A DNA stretch of 64,000 nucleotides from Plasmodiophora brassicae (taxonomy: Eukaryota; Endomyxa; Phytomyxea; Plasmodiophorida; Plasmodiophoridae): positions 1,054,001 to 1,118,000 of the forward strand of contig JASFAU010000010.1 in NCBI GenBank assembly GCA_039704465.1, given 5' to 3'. Within the stretch, counting starts at the first letter, position 1. The number at the start of each line of letters is the position of its first letter. A program made the translations under genes and the position numbers. Of the stretch, positions 20,310-31,251 are shown piece after piece. Below the pieces are notes generated by a model. It searched no databases. It was not told the origin of the DNA and worked only from the letters and a program-made list of their open reading frames with translations.

Positions 20310-20843
20310 TTAGTCGAACGCTGAGGGTGGGGGCGGCTGCAACGTGAGGAACCGGGCGAATTCGATCGGGGTCGCGAACGACAACAGTTTCTTCAGGGAG
20401 CCGAGATTCTGTCCCTGTTTTAACGGGATTGCAAGCCATTCGTCGGCGTCGAGGTCGTTGCCGACAAACCGGCCAGGCCTCGTGTTCTCGAGCTTATCGA
20501 GGATGGACAGCAGGTGCCGGCTGCCCTGTTTGGCGTTCCCGTAAGACGCCCGGAGCTGATTGGTCAGGCCCGTCACGGTGATGGTGGTCAGGGTGTCCCG
20601 CGTGCGCTGGTTCTGCTGCCTGTAGCTGTAGATGAGGCCGACGGACGAGGCGACCGTGAGCACGTCGGCCAGCCAGGTCAGGATGGAGATGGCGATGCTG
20701 TCCGTGACGGCCAGGCCCAGTGCGATCTTGCACAGGTTGAAGATGGCGCTGAGCATCGAGCAGGATATGATGGCGATGTCGATCACATGCGGTGCATAGC
20801 GCGACGCGATGTCGACAACGGCTCCAGGTTGTCGTAACTGCAT
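20310..20843 (-). CDS. Small two-helix membrane protein, paralogue 2
   Basis: Single exon, 177 aa from ATG 20841-20843 (complement). It matches the neighbour: helices IISCSMLSAIFNLCKIALGL and ISILTWLADVLTVASSVGLI, then YSYRQQNQ, GLTNQLRASYGNAKQG, LLSILDKLE and ADEWLAIPLKQGQNLGSLKKLL. The shared ADEW..IP...Q..L..L..LL..AT pattern marks the conserved soluble part. The longer N-terminus (QLRQPGAVVDIASRYAPHVI) is specific to this copy. No known family recognised. Confidence 0.75.
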   Translation of the reverse strand: MQLRQPGAVVDIASRYAPHVIDIAIISCSMLSAIFNLCKIALGLAVTDSIAISILTWLADVLTVASSVGLIYSYRQQNQRTRDTLTTITVTGLTNQLRASYGNAKQGSRHLLSILDKLENTRPGRFVGNDLDADEWLAIPLKQGQNLGSLKKLLSFATPIEFARFLTLQPPPPSAFD

Positions 20844-21118
20844 TCTGGTGTGGGCACGCGCCCGCCACTCTCCCGTGTCAATACTGGACCCGATCGCGAT
20901 ACGCGGGTACGTCTGAGCGCTGATGGGCGCGGCATGACGTGTCGGTGTCCACTCTGCCAGTCGCCGTGCCGGGCGTGCGCCTTGGCCTGGCACGGCGCGG
21001 GGTCCAGATATAGTCCTCGCCAACGCGAAGGAGGGCGCCGGGTTCGTGTGCCGGGGACTTCGGGACGTCGCTCTCACACACACCCATCGGTACCCTGACG
21101 GCCCTGTACGGCGACGCA

Positions 21119-22498
21119 ATGCCCATCGGCGGCCATCCCAGCAGTCGCTTCCTGCCGATGCTCATCGTCATCGTGGCGCGCACGAACGCGGTCACGCTCC
21201 GATCCAGTGACGGCGGCCTGCACTATGTCCACACGTCGGCCGCCGTCGCCCATTCCCGCCCGCTGGACGAGATGACGCGGTACGTCGGATGCGGCGACCA
21301 CGACCCCGTCTGCCTGCCGGGCATCGCCGACCCCGACCTGCGTCTCGTCGTGCAATTCATGAACGCGATTCGAATCAACGAGGTACACCGCGGGCGGGTT
21401 GCTGTGCCGACACGCCTGGCACTGACGACCAGTCCAACGTAGGTTTCGCGAGCGACGCAATGGACCCGGGACCGGCTCGCATCGATGGACCTGGAAGCGA
21501 CGTGCCGGCTGCTGGCGGCCGCCCACCAGCTCGACGTGCGCCTGCTCATGACCGCCATCGCCTCGGCGACGACGCGCACCTGGGGCGACATCCCTGCCAT
21601 GCGCGAGATGCTGCCGCCGGGTGCCCTGCGCTTCCTGGTGGACAGTGCCCCTGGGTTCGTTCGACTGGCGCGGGCGGCCAGCACCGCCGACCAACAGGAG
21701 ATCGTCGGGCGGATCCGCGACCTTCTCGTCCGCGGTGGCAGGGCCACGTTCGTCAACAACGCGCGATGGTGCCAGTTCGGCGCCGTCCTGCACTGGGCCG
21801 TGTGGCGCGACGAAGCACCGGTCGTCGAGCTCCTCCTGCGCCTACCCGGTATTGATGTCAACGCGCCCGACAACTTCATGCAGGCGCCCCTGCACTGTGC
21901 AGCGACGTCGCCGGGTCGGGGCCACCTCGTCGGGCTGCTGCTGATGGCCCCCGGGATCGATGTGAACGCGCGCGATCACCTACAGAAGACGGCGCTGCAC
22001 GTCGCCGTAATGTACGGGCGCGACGACGTCGTCCGCATGCTTCTGAAGGCGCCCGACGTGGACGTCAACGCGGGCGACCTGGACCAGATGACGCCATTGC
22101 ATTGGGCGTCGGCCCTGGGGTTCGCCCCGATCGTCACGCTGCTGCTGGCCGCCCCAGGGATCGACGTCGACGCGCGCGACCGATACCAAACGACGCCGTT
22201 GCACAGGGCGGCGTCCTCGGGGCGTCGCGCCGTCGTCCACGAGTTGCTGCTGCGGCGCGCCGCCGAGGTGAACGTTGAGGCGCGCGATATCGCCGGCAGG
22301 ACGCCATTGCATTGCGCCGCGTCGAACGGGCACGACGACATTGTCGAGATGCTGCTGAAGCGACGCGGCCCGCCGGATCCCCTTGTGGCCCCTGCGGGCG
22401 ACCAGAGCGAACGTCGACCGCGGCTCAGTACGTTCGGGGTCTTGCGCGTCCTGAAGAGGTGGGCCAGCTGGCCGAAGACGAAGCGGGGCGGCTGCTAG
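21119..22498 (+). CDS. Secretory SKP1-like/ankyrin fusion protein, copy C (6 ankyrin repeats)
   Basis: Exons 21119-21382 and 21443-22498 with a 60-nt intron (GTACAC...TAG, phase 0); 439 aa. The leader (FLPMLIVIVARTNA) leads straight into VTLRSSDG, the SKP1 POZ strand. After the intron, SRATQWTRDRLA and LLAAAHQLDVRLLM mark the dimerisation helices. Six ankyrin repeats follow the linker, from AVLHWAVWRDE to PLHCAASNGHDDI, mostly ending in the VNARD type turn. A basic C-terminal tail with KRWASWPKTKRGG is unique to this copy. It stands alone between unrelated genes, unlike the A/B and D/E pairs. Confidence 0.85.
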
Positions 22499-22613
22499 GG
22501 CGCGTGGCGTGGGGAGGGTCCCGAAGGTTCCGCCCTAAACCGAAACGAAATTGTATTGCACACAGTAGGCCGTTCTACTGGGGCGAATCGCATACGACAA
22601 ACAAACCCGGCCC

Positions 22614-23038
22614 TTAGCCGATGACGATGCCACACGTCAGCGTCCCGAGGATGGTCAACATCAAGGTCGAGGTGCCCGGCAACGTGTGGGCCGAGGACGA
22701 CGCTGCAAAGGCACCCGTTGCCTGGACGCTCCTTGATGTTGCCCCTGGCATTCGTTGGCGCCGGCGCGCTCGTTGCCCGCGTGATCGGTACCCGCAGGCT
22801 CTTCGCTTTGGGGCGGCCACTGGTCCGGCCTGGGCGCGTTGCCGACGATGTCGTCCGGGATGGCGCCCCGCGGGAAGAACCAGGTGACGATGCCGGCGGC
22901 GTCCCACAGCGCGGCGTACACGCCGCCGCCGTTGGCGTTGAAGTCGGCGCCCGTACGACCCGGGCGTGTTACGCCAGGTTGGCGCAGCCGGTGGCGTCGG
23001 TGCCCACCAGGCAATCCCTGGCCGACGCTGACGGCCGT
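22614..23038 (-). pseudogene. 3' remnant of a GH16 beta-glucanase with a GPI-type tail, frameshifted
   Basis: The complement encodes GH16 C-terminal hallmarks: CLVGTDATGCANL, NTPGSYG, ADFNANGGGVYA and WFFPRGAIPDDI. They lie in three different frames separated by single-base shifts near 22967 and 22949, too close for introns. A 48-nt intron (about 22743-22790, GTACCG...CAG) then joins to a Ser/Ala-rich stretch and a hydrophobic end (LMLTILGTLTCGIVIG, TAA 22614), as in GPI-anchored wall enzymes. No 5' half exists: the GH5 stop lies only about 110 nt further. Either a decayed gene or assembly errors on a truncated copy. Confidence 0.65.
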
Positions 23039-23148
23039 CTGCCTATCCGGTCAGCCGCCTCGCGTGTTGGATGACCGGCGTCGGTCGTGTACGTATTTAT
23101 GATGGACCGGACAGGAACGGAACGCGACGACGACGAGCGGCGCGCGGG

Positions 23149-25714
23149 CTAGGACGCGTGCGCGGCGAGCCGCCGGTACCGGAAACAGTTGCAGAGGCGC
23201 TCCAGCGCCTGGCGCAGGCAGGCCGACGGCATCGACGACGACGCGTCGACGATCGGGGGCGGGTGCGGCACGTCCCAGCTGACCAACGTGCGGGTGGGTC
23301 GGGCGACCGATGGGGTGACATCGCTGGCGGCGACCTGGACCCGGTGCCGACGGTTCAGCGTCGACAGGCGCGTCGCGTCGCATGGACGGCGGCAGGCGTC
23401 GCAGGCGGGCGTACCGGCGTCGGCGGGGGGCGACGACGGGTCGGCGGCGCCCGGGTGCCCGATGTAGACCTCGAGGACCTGCCGGTCGAAGTCGAGGACC
23501 CAGGTGTCGCCCGGCGTCGTCGCCACGCTGATCGATCGCGACTCGTGGAAGTGGGTGGCGGGCAGGAACACCTCGGTGACGAGGCGGGCGGGCGCCAGGC
23601 CGATCGGTTGCCGGGGCCAGGGCTGCGATTCGAGGCACGACGGGCAGACGCGCAGCGACGACTCGAACTGGAAGTCCAGGCGGGACGCGTCCGCGTCGAA
23701 GGCGAACGCGCGCGCCAGGCCGCAGGTGGCCCTGGGGAACGGGCGCACGAGGACGCTGGCGCAGCGGGGCCGCCCGCGCCCGTCGACCACGCTCAGGTTC
23801 TCGCCGTTCCACCGGTCGCCGTACACGTCGTCGTTGTCGCTGACGTAGGTCCACAGCGTGGCGTTCAGCAGGTTCCGCTCGATGGCGCGCAGGTTGGCGT
23901 CCAGCGCCCGGCGCCTGGACGCCTCGCCGGGCATGTCGAACGGGACGCCGATCTCGCCGAGCAGGACGGGGAAGTCGCCGACGAGGTCGGCGCCCTCCTC
24001 GGCGATCAGCGCCAGCTGGCTCTGCATGCCGCGCCTGATCGCCGGGTACCCGAGGCGCAGCGCGCCGACCAGCGTCTTCAGGCCGCGCAGGACGTGCAGG
24101 TAGTCGACGTTGAACGGGTACAGGTCCTTGTTGATCAGGGTCAGGCCGTCGTACCAGTGCGGGGCGTAGACCAGGTCGCGACGCAGGTCGTCGTCGTCCT
24201 GGGCGCCGCTGTCGAGGAACGGCGGGCGCTCGTTGACGGGCGGGTCGAGGAAGATCCGCATGCGGGGGACGACGCGGCGCAGGGCACGCGCGAACCGACG
24301 AACGAACGGCAACCAGAACGCGTCGATGAACGTGTCGGCGTCGTGCCGAGGCGCAAAGTACGCCGGGTCGAGGAGCGCGCCCGACGTCGCGTCCCAGACG
24401 CCATGGCCGGCCCAGATGCAGCAGCCGTCGGGCAGGTCGGGCGTTGCGATCGCCGCGTCGACGTGCCTCAGGACGTCCCTGTTGACGGTGACGCGGGTCC
24501 CGGTCGCCGCGTTCAGGCCGGCGGCGCGAAGGTCGCGCGGCGCGGGCCGCCTGGGCAACCAGGCCGACGCGCCCTGGCCGTTGACCTCGACGAGGCCGTC
24601 CCAGGTCGGGCCGTACCACGCGACGCGATAGTCGCTGATGGTCTCCGCGTACCCAGCCCCGAGCCTCAGCGCCTGGAACGGCGTCGGGGTCGGCCCGCTG
24701 CGAAACGTCTGCCAGGGCAGGTGCCCGGTGATGTCCGGGCACCCGATCCACCCGGGGTCGGGCTCGTTCAGCGAATCCCAGCCGAGGACCGCCACGTCGG
24801 CGTCGTGGACGCGCCTGGCGACGTACGTCATGGCGGACACGAAGTGCGCCTGGAGATAGTCCTGGACGTTGTACCGGGCGCCATCGCCATCGGCGTCGTC
24901 GACGAGAAACCGGGGCGCGAACCGCCGACCCCTATGGTGCGTTCAGTGAGACCCGGGTAACGCGCGCCCGACGTTCGATGGCACGCACCCGAAGAACAGG
25001 GTGAACATGGTGGCACTGGCAAGTTTGGCATCTAGACGGGAGGAGGCGGGCGCACGGGTCAGGCCATCGGGAACCGCAGACGCAGGTGTCGTCGTTACAG
25101 TTCGTCTGCCAGATCATCGCCGGGTACTCCTCGACGCGACGCCGCTTGTCCGCCTTCAGCCACTGCGAGTGGCAGATGGCGGCGCCCGACTCGAGGAACG
25201 CCTCCGCGTTGAGGCCGGCCAGGCGCAAGGTCCAGTTCGGGGCCCCGCTCCCGCCGCAGCTGTCCACCGAGAACGGGCGTCGTCAGCCACCAACGGATAC
25301 GCACGAGACGACGACGACGACCGCCTACTGTCGCGACCACACGTCCTGGTGTGGGTCCAGGAAGCAGGACAGGCCGTGGCGGGACGCCCGTCGTATGATT
25401 TCGATCAGGTAGTCGACGTAGTCGTCGTCGTAGATGCCCGGGCCGAAGTGCTCGACGGCCTCCCAGGTCAGCACCAGGCGGATGACGTTGAACCCCCACG
25501 ATCGGATCTGGCTCAGGTGCAGGTCGGCCTCGTCGAGCGGGAACGGCCGCCCGACGAAGCTGACGTCCAGGTCGTTGAAGAACGCGCCATCGCCGTCCTC
25601 GTACGATGGCAGGTACGGGCGGAACGGCAGCTTGCACGACCCGGACAGGTTGACGCCGCGCATGATCAGTCGCCTGCCATGCTCGTCGATGAACCACCGC
25701 CCGGCGGTCGACAC
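23149..25714 (-). CDS. GH5 glycosidase of the steryl/ceramide-glucosidase type, start unresolved
   Basis: Exons on the complement: about 25714 down to 25329, 25099-25259, 24989-25031, 23149-24931; introns 69, 67 and 57 nt. The first exon has no in-frame ATG before RGVNLSGS, so the start lies in an unseen upstream exon. GH5 features: the substrate-side GVNLSGSCKLP, WGFNVIRLVLTWE, DPHQDVWSR, then GGSGAPNWTL, WQTNYAKLASATMFTLFFGG created by splicing, the acid/base Glu in WDSLNEP, WYDGLTLINK, and the nucleophile Glu in LLGEIGVPFD. The distal half carries the beta-rich domain of this subfamily, which removes glucose from glucosylceramide or sterylglucoside. No signal peptide is visible in the part seen. 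Confidence 0.85.
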
Positions 25715-25739
25715 CCCCGCCGACGCCGACGCCGCCAGC

Positions 25740-26189
25740 TTTGTAGCAGCGGCGACGACCTCACCTGACTATGACGGCGTCATGCACCGGGGGGCGCGCG
25801 CGCGTGCTCCGTCGCCCCCTCGCCGAAGGCGTGATTCAGGTCAAACCCCGCTGGGGAGAGCCGAGGCGCGGGCGTCGCGACACGCGCCTTCTCCCGGGGG
25901 GCACCAACCTATTTCGGGGGGTCCCCTCTTACACACTCCCCGTCGGCCTATTTTTGGACCACTGGGCACTGCACTGGGCGACTGCACTGCATTGCAGCTC
26001 GGCCACGTGCCTGCTGCAATCTCGTGTATACAGGCGAGACGTGGCCCATCGTCAGGAGGTGGTGGGCATGGTGGCAAAATCAGTCCGAGCTGCATGCAGC
26101 GCGCCCAGTGTGGATCCTATATTTGGGACGGCTGCTGCCGGGCCGCGGATGAAGTGCCGCGCGCGCGCGCACGTCCGCTCTCGCGTCAG
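25740..26189. other. Intergenic region, divergent starts
   Basis: About 450 nt between the 5' side of the GH5 gene (complement) and the GGTase-I beta start. It should hold the missing first exon of GH5 and both promoters. A short repeated CACTGCACTGGGC/CACTGCA cluster occurs at about 25969-25993. Nothing else could be supported. Confidence 0.4.
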
Positions 26190-27652
26190 ATGGTGCCGAT
26201 CATGGACCGCGAGGTGGAGCGCCGGTTCTTCGGCCGCCACCTGGAGGCGCTGCCGTCGGTCTACGCGCCGCTCTGCTCCAACCGCATGACGCTGCTGTAC
26301 TTCACGGTCGCGGCGCTGGACCTGCTGGACGCGCGGCCGGCGGGCGCCGCGGCGCGCGCCATCTGCGCCTGGATCATGGCGCAGTTCGTCAGGAGCGACC
26401 GTGTCGGCGGGTTTCGCGGTGGATCGTACCTCGGGGCGTCGTACGACCCGAGCGGAACCATGCCCGTTCATCGCCACGATGAAGGCCATCTGGCAATGAC
26501 GTACACCGCGCGTACGTGGCCGCGCTGCTGCCGATGGAGGAGGTTGCCTGAACCACGTTTGCCTCCAGTCTGCACGCTGTTCGCGTTGGAGTACGACTTC
26601 GCCGGCTTTGACTGGAGCGGCATCGTTCGGTCGATGGGTGCGCTGCAGCGCCCCGATGGCAGGTACGTTCCGTTGTCGACGAGGGCATCCCGCAGGTCGG
26701 TCGGTTGCTGATCCAAACGGGCAGTTTCGCGCCCACGATCGCCAGCACCGATATCGATAGCCGGTTCACGTTCTGCGCGTAACGCCCCCGACCCCCACGT
26801 GCGTTCGTATGACGCCGCTGCTCGCTGATGAAGGACGCCCAGGTGTGCGGTCGCGTGGATGGCCGGCGACTGGGGCGGCATCGACCGGGACCTGGCAACG
26901 GAGTACCTCCTGAAGTGTGTCAGCTTCGACGGCGCGTTCGGTTTCGCGCCTGGCCAGGAAGGGCACGGTACGTCTCTGCGTGAGGCAGGCGCCGTCCTGG
27001 GCCGCTGTCTAACGCGCCCCGTCCAGGCGGCTCGACGTACATTGCCGTTGCGTCCTTGTTCCTGATGGGCCGACTGGACCGGCTGAGTCGGCACCAGCGA
27101 CGAAGAACGATCGCGTGGTGCATCAGGAAGCAGGGCGACGGGTACCATGGCCGAACGAACAAGCCTGCCGATTCCTGCTACTCCTACTGGCGTATATATA
27201 TCTCCTGCGTGTCATCGATCGCCTGCGTTTGCTGAATGCTGTGCGCTTGTTGTAGTCGGGGCGGCCCTTCGCCTGCTGGGCGCCGAGCAGTACACCGCCA
27301 AGTCGTCCAATCGTGACTTCAACCTGTCGTGCAAGACCGTGTGTGGCGGGTTCGGCAAGGTGGGCATGGAAGCGCTTGCGACGCGCCGCTAGTTCGTCTC
27401 GTGGATGTCTGACGTCGCCGGTTCAGTTGCCCGGGTGCGACCCCGACTTGATGCACTCCATGTACGGTCGTCGTTCGGTGGGGGTGCCATCGCCCCTGGA
27501 CCTCGCTCTCACACTCGTCGTGTGTGTACAGGATGGGTACGGCCGGCCTGAGCATCATTGGCATGGACAGCAGCGTCCTGCTGCCGTTCGACGTTGCGAT
27601 AGGCGTCACGGCGCGAACGTCCTCGACCATCCATACACGTTCGTCGCAGTAG
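26190..27652 (+). CDS. Protein geranylgeranyltransferase type I beta subunit, 8 exons
   Basis: Catalytic subunit that attaches geranylgeranyl to CaaX proteins such as Rho GTPases, with an alpha partner not in this window. Exons: 26190-26511, 26569-26662, 26725-26778, 26843-26967, 27027-27191, 27256-27359, 27427-27461, 27532-27652; 339 aa. Family features: LPSVYAPLCSNRMTLLYF, GSYLGASYDPSG, GHLAMTYTA, MGALQRPDG, DIDSRFTFCA, GGIDRD, APGQEGHGGSTY and YHGRTNKPADSCYSYW. Zinc ligands are the Asp and Cys of PADSCY and the His of LMHSM. The GGFGK-PGCDPD segment favours type I over farnesyl- or Rab-transferases. ATG 26202 is an alternative start. Confidence 0.92.
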
Positions 27653-27726
27653 GCCCGCGCGTTCGTCGTCCTCGATCATCGTCAGCAATATCTTTGCTGG
27701 GCCGTACCTGGCTCTGCGCTGTGGGG

Positions 27727-29229
27727 ATGGCGACGCCCCGTCTGGACATCGACGCCGTCCTGCGATCCATCACCGACCGGATCGCCCGCGAGAACCAAGG
27801 CGCTGCTGCCGTACAGCCGCCGCCGGCCTCGTTCAGCGCCGACCTGCCGCCTGCGTACTGGGTCGCCCGCGGCATCGTGGACGCAGGCCACCAGGCGCGC
27901 GATGCCGGCGCCGAATCGCTGACGGCCGGCGTGCACTGGGAGAGCGCGCTGCTGGCGCACGCTCTCCAGACGGGCGCCCTCGACTGCAACGCGAACCGGG
28001 CGCTGGCCGGCGCCGTTTGGCACAGCGCCCTGCGGCTGCTCGGCGACCTCCACGATCGGCTCTGGCGGCGCATCGCCTGCCCTGCCGACGCGTACGCGCT
28101 CCTCACCATCAAGGGCGGGTCGCCGCGAACGCTGCTGGCCTTCGCCGACTACGCCAGGAGGAGCGGCGCCGGGTTCGATCGGCTCGTCAGCGGCGACGCG
28201 CCGAACGACGACGCGTACGGGAAGCTGTCCGAGGCGATGGTCCCCCCGATCCGGGAGACGCCTGCCGGGCTCGTCCAGCACTGGCGCCGGGCCTTCTTCT
28301 GGAAGTGGCGCCTGGAGAGCGACCCCGGGCACCCCGATGCGACCGTCCGCGCCGTTGCCGATCGTCGCTTCCAGCGCTGCCTGGACGCCCTGGCGGCCTG
28401 CACGATCGTCGACGACGACGACGACCAGGCGACGTCGCCGAGCGACTTCCTAGACGCGTTCCGGGACCCGGTCGGGATCGTCAGGGACGAGCGGCGCCCC
28501 GATGGGTACCCGGTCGAGCTGGACTCCGTCGTCGACGACCTGGACCGGGCGTTCCTCGCGCTGGGCACCATCACCATGGGCCTGGACGAGCTCAGCGGGG
28601 ACCTGCGGCGTGGTGGGCGTCCAGCGCGCGACGACCTGGACCGCGCGCTGCTGGCGCTGTGCGATCGAATCCAGCCGCGAGCGCTCTCGCTGCTGCACTC
28701 GTACCCGCCGGAAGTGCTCGCGATCCGCTCAACGCGGTCGTTGCGGGCGCAGGTCGACGAGGTGGCGCTGCCGCTGGACCTGGTGGCGCGCGCCATCGTC
28801 CAGGCCAGGGCGCGGTCCGGCCAGCGGCCCAGACGCGGCGTGTACCTGTACAGCATCCCAGACGACTACACGCGCGCCGTCCTGGCGTCCGACCTGACCG
28901 CGTTGCGCATCGGCCACGTCGCCGGCCCGGGCGAGATCGCCGTCCGCGTCGCAACGTACGACCTGTTCCAGCGACGGTTCGGTCGTGGCGTGTCGTTCTG
29001 CGGCCCGGCGGGCACCGCCTGGCAACTCCTGCAGGTGCTGCGGCTGGCGGGCCGCCCGATCTCGGACCGGGCGGCCGCCATCGCGTTCGCGTCCACCGCC
29101 TGGCAGTACATGGGCGCCCTGTACCATACGCGCGCCGAGATCGTCTGGGTCGTCGCCCTGGACGCCGGCCTCGACCCCGTCGACCTGTACGACCAGTTCG
29201 AGCGCAACGATCCTTCGTCGGCGCAATAA
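27727..29229 (+). CDS. Unknown 500-aa protein
   Basis: Single exon starting at ATG 27727, only 74 nt after the GGTase stop. I do not recognise the family. The protein is soluble by inspection, rich in Ala, Arg, Asp and Leu and largely helical in pattern (for example SFSADLPPAYWVARGIVDAG, HALQTGALDCNANRALAGAV). There is a short acidic run DDDDD near residue 225 and a compact C-terminal part with CGPAGTAWQLLQVLRLAG and WQYMGALYHTRAEIVWVV. No signal peptide or membrane helix. The long uninterrupted frame with strong third-position GC supports a real gene. An opposite-strand frame here is a codon-bias shadow. Confidence 0.75.
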   Translation: MATPRLDIDAVLRSITDRIARENQGAAAVQPPPASFSADLPPAYWVARGIVDAGHQARDAGAESLTAGVHWESALLAHALQTGALDCNANRALAGAVWHSALRLLGDLHDRLWRRIACPADAYALLTIKGGSPRTLLAFADYARRSGAGFDRLVSGDAPNDDAYGKLSEAMVPPIRETPAGLVQHWRRAFFWKWRLESDPGHPDATVRAVADRRFQRCLDALAACTIVDDDDDQATSPSDFLDAFRDPVGIVRDERRPDGYPVELDSVVDDLDRAFLALGTITMGLDELSGDLRRGGRPARDDLDRALLALCDRIQPRALSLLHSYPPEVLAIRSTRSLRAQVDEVALPLDLVARAIVQARARSGQRPRRGVYLYSIPDDYTRAVLASDLTALRIGHVAGPGEIAVRVATYDLFQRRFGRGVSFCGPAGTAWQLLQVLRLAGRPISDRAAAIAFASTAWQYMGALYHTRAEIVWVVALDAGLDPVDLYDQFERNDPSSAQ

Positions 29230-29334
29230 ACCGCGCCCGGCGGTGAGGCACCGTCGGAGACCGTCGGAGACAGGTGCGTCCGCTTGGGCACCATATACGG
29301 CTGCTGCGGGTGCGTGCCAGTGGGCGAGCGTGCG

Positions 29335-31217
29335 ATGGCGTCGCTGGTCGAGGTGGTCGTCCCCCTGGGCCCGCGCCTGTCCGACTACGAGGCGGACCCG
29401 CGCCTGACGTACGCCGTCCGCGACATGTGCGACAACGGCAACATGCTGGCGCTGGAGATGCGGCAGCTGCGTCGCCAGCCCCGCATGATCATGGTGAACT
29501 CGACGGGCAAGGGCGGCGGCGTCGCCGAGGTCCTCCCGTCCAACGTCCAGGTCCTGCGCCGCATGGGCTTCGAGGCCTACTGGCTCGTGCTGACGCCCGA
29601 CGACGACAGGAAGAGCCGCTTCTTCAACCTGACGAAACGACGTAGGGGGAGCGCGCGCGCCTCGTGCTGCCCCATCGCTGACGTCCCCATGGCGCAGTGC
29701 ACCGGCTGTTGCACGGGTACGTCGCCGAGGACGGGTCGCGCGACGTGATCACCGAACAGGACGTGGCCGACTACGAGGCGGTGACGAGGGCGGCCGCCGA
29801 CGAGCTCGTCTCGCAGGTCGCCGACGGCGACATTGTCGTCCTGCACGACCCGCAGACGATCGGGATGGCGCCGCGCCTGCGCGCCCTGAACGACAATGTC
29901 GTGATCGTGTTCCGGTGCCACATCGGGTCCGACGAGGCCAACGAGGCGTCCCGCGCCGGCTGGGACTTCCTGCGCCCATACGTCCAGGTATCTGTCTGTT
30001 CACGATCAGGCAGCAGCTGGGTGCACTGAACGTCGTCGTCGTCGTCATCGTGCAGTGCGCCGACAAGTCGGTGTTCTCGGCCACCGAGTACATCCCGTCG
30101 TTCCTGACGACGCGGGCGGTGGTGATCCCGCCAGGCATCGACCCGACCGACAGCAAGAACCGGGAGCTGTCGCCGCCCGACGTGACGAACATCCTGGCGA
30201 ACGCCGGCCTGATCCGCCCGCACCACCCGCTCTGCACCCGCTCGTACCGGGCGACGGTCCGGCGCGTGCACGCCGACGGCACGTTCGGGTCGGCGATCGA
30301 CCCGGACGAGTTCGGCTTCCTGTTCCGCCCGATCATCACGCAGGTGTCGCGCTGGGACGAACTCAAAGGGTGGATGCCCCTGTTCCGCGCGTTCGTCCGC
30401 CTGAAACGCGACCAGGTGGGCGGCGGGCGGGCGTGCCCACACACACGCGAGGTGGTTCAGCTGAACCAATGCGTTCCCGCAGCACCTGTACCTGTCGAGT
30501 CGCAGGCAGAAACGATCCCGGGAGCGGCACGCGTGCCTGCTGGCCAGCGTGCGCCTCGTGCTGGCCGGGCCCGACCCGGGCTCGATCCAGGACGACCCGG
30601 ATGCGGGCGCCGTCCTGCGCGAGCTCTGCGACGAGTACGCCAAGCTGGACCGCGACATCCAGGAGCAGATCGCGATCCTGTCGCTGCCGATGGAGTCGCG
30701 CAAGGAGAACGCCCTGATCGTCAACGCGTTGCACCGTTGCTCACTGGTAGAGTTGCCTGCCGTCAGCCGGTGGTGTGTGTGTGCGGTGCCCCTGTCTGAC
30801 ACGACGCGTGCGCGCGGTGGACAGATTGTCATGCAGAACTCGATCAAGGAGGGCTGGGGGCTCTCCTGCACCGAGGCGATGCTGAAGGGCCTGCCCGTCA
30901 TCAGTACGCGCGCGTGTGGCATTCGCCAGCAGATCAACGACGGTATCGAAGGGCGGCTGGTGCAGGACCCGAACGACGTCGAGGAGCTGGCGCAGACGAT
31001 GAGCGACGCGCTGAAGAACCTGAAGCAGAGCGAGGCGCAGGGCGTCAAGGCGCGTCGCCGCGTGTTCCAGGATTTCACCATGTTCCGGGTCATCATCAAA
31101 TGGTGCGAACTGTGGCGCCGCCTCGTCGACGAGAAGCGCATCGCCTTGTCGTGCGCGGACGGGTACCCGTCGACGGCGACGACGACCGACGACGAGTCGA
31201 TGACGGAACGCGACTGA
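29335..31217 (+). CDS. GT4-fold retaining glycosyltransferase of the trehalose synthase/phosphorylase (CCG-9) type, 5 exons
   Basis: Family enzymes join or cleave trehalose using glucose-1-phosphate or NDP-glucose. Exons 29335-29641, 29698-29987, 30056-30415, 30483-30746, 30825-31217; introns 56-78 nt; 537 aa. Key features: MIMVNSTGKGGGVAEVLPS at the N-terminal domain, DIVVLHDPQTIGM, VFRCHIGSDE, PPGIDPTDSKN, ITQVSRWDELKG in the nucleotide-sugar domain, RLVLAGPDPGS and the acidic motif SIKEGWGLSCTEAMLKGLP. The C-terminus ends with a Thr/Asp/Glu tail. The first intron restores TKRLHRLLHGYV. Shorter than many fungal homologues, so it may lack an N-terminal extension. Direction of the reaction cannot be told. 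Confidence 0.85.
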
Positions 31218-31251
31218 GCAACGTTGCAGATCAGTAAAGCGTTTAACCTCG

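Noticed and set aside
23071..24960. 629-codon plus-strand frame opposite the GH5 gene
   Set aside because: Antisense of conserved GH5 sequence, with no recognisable motif.
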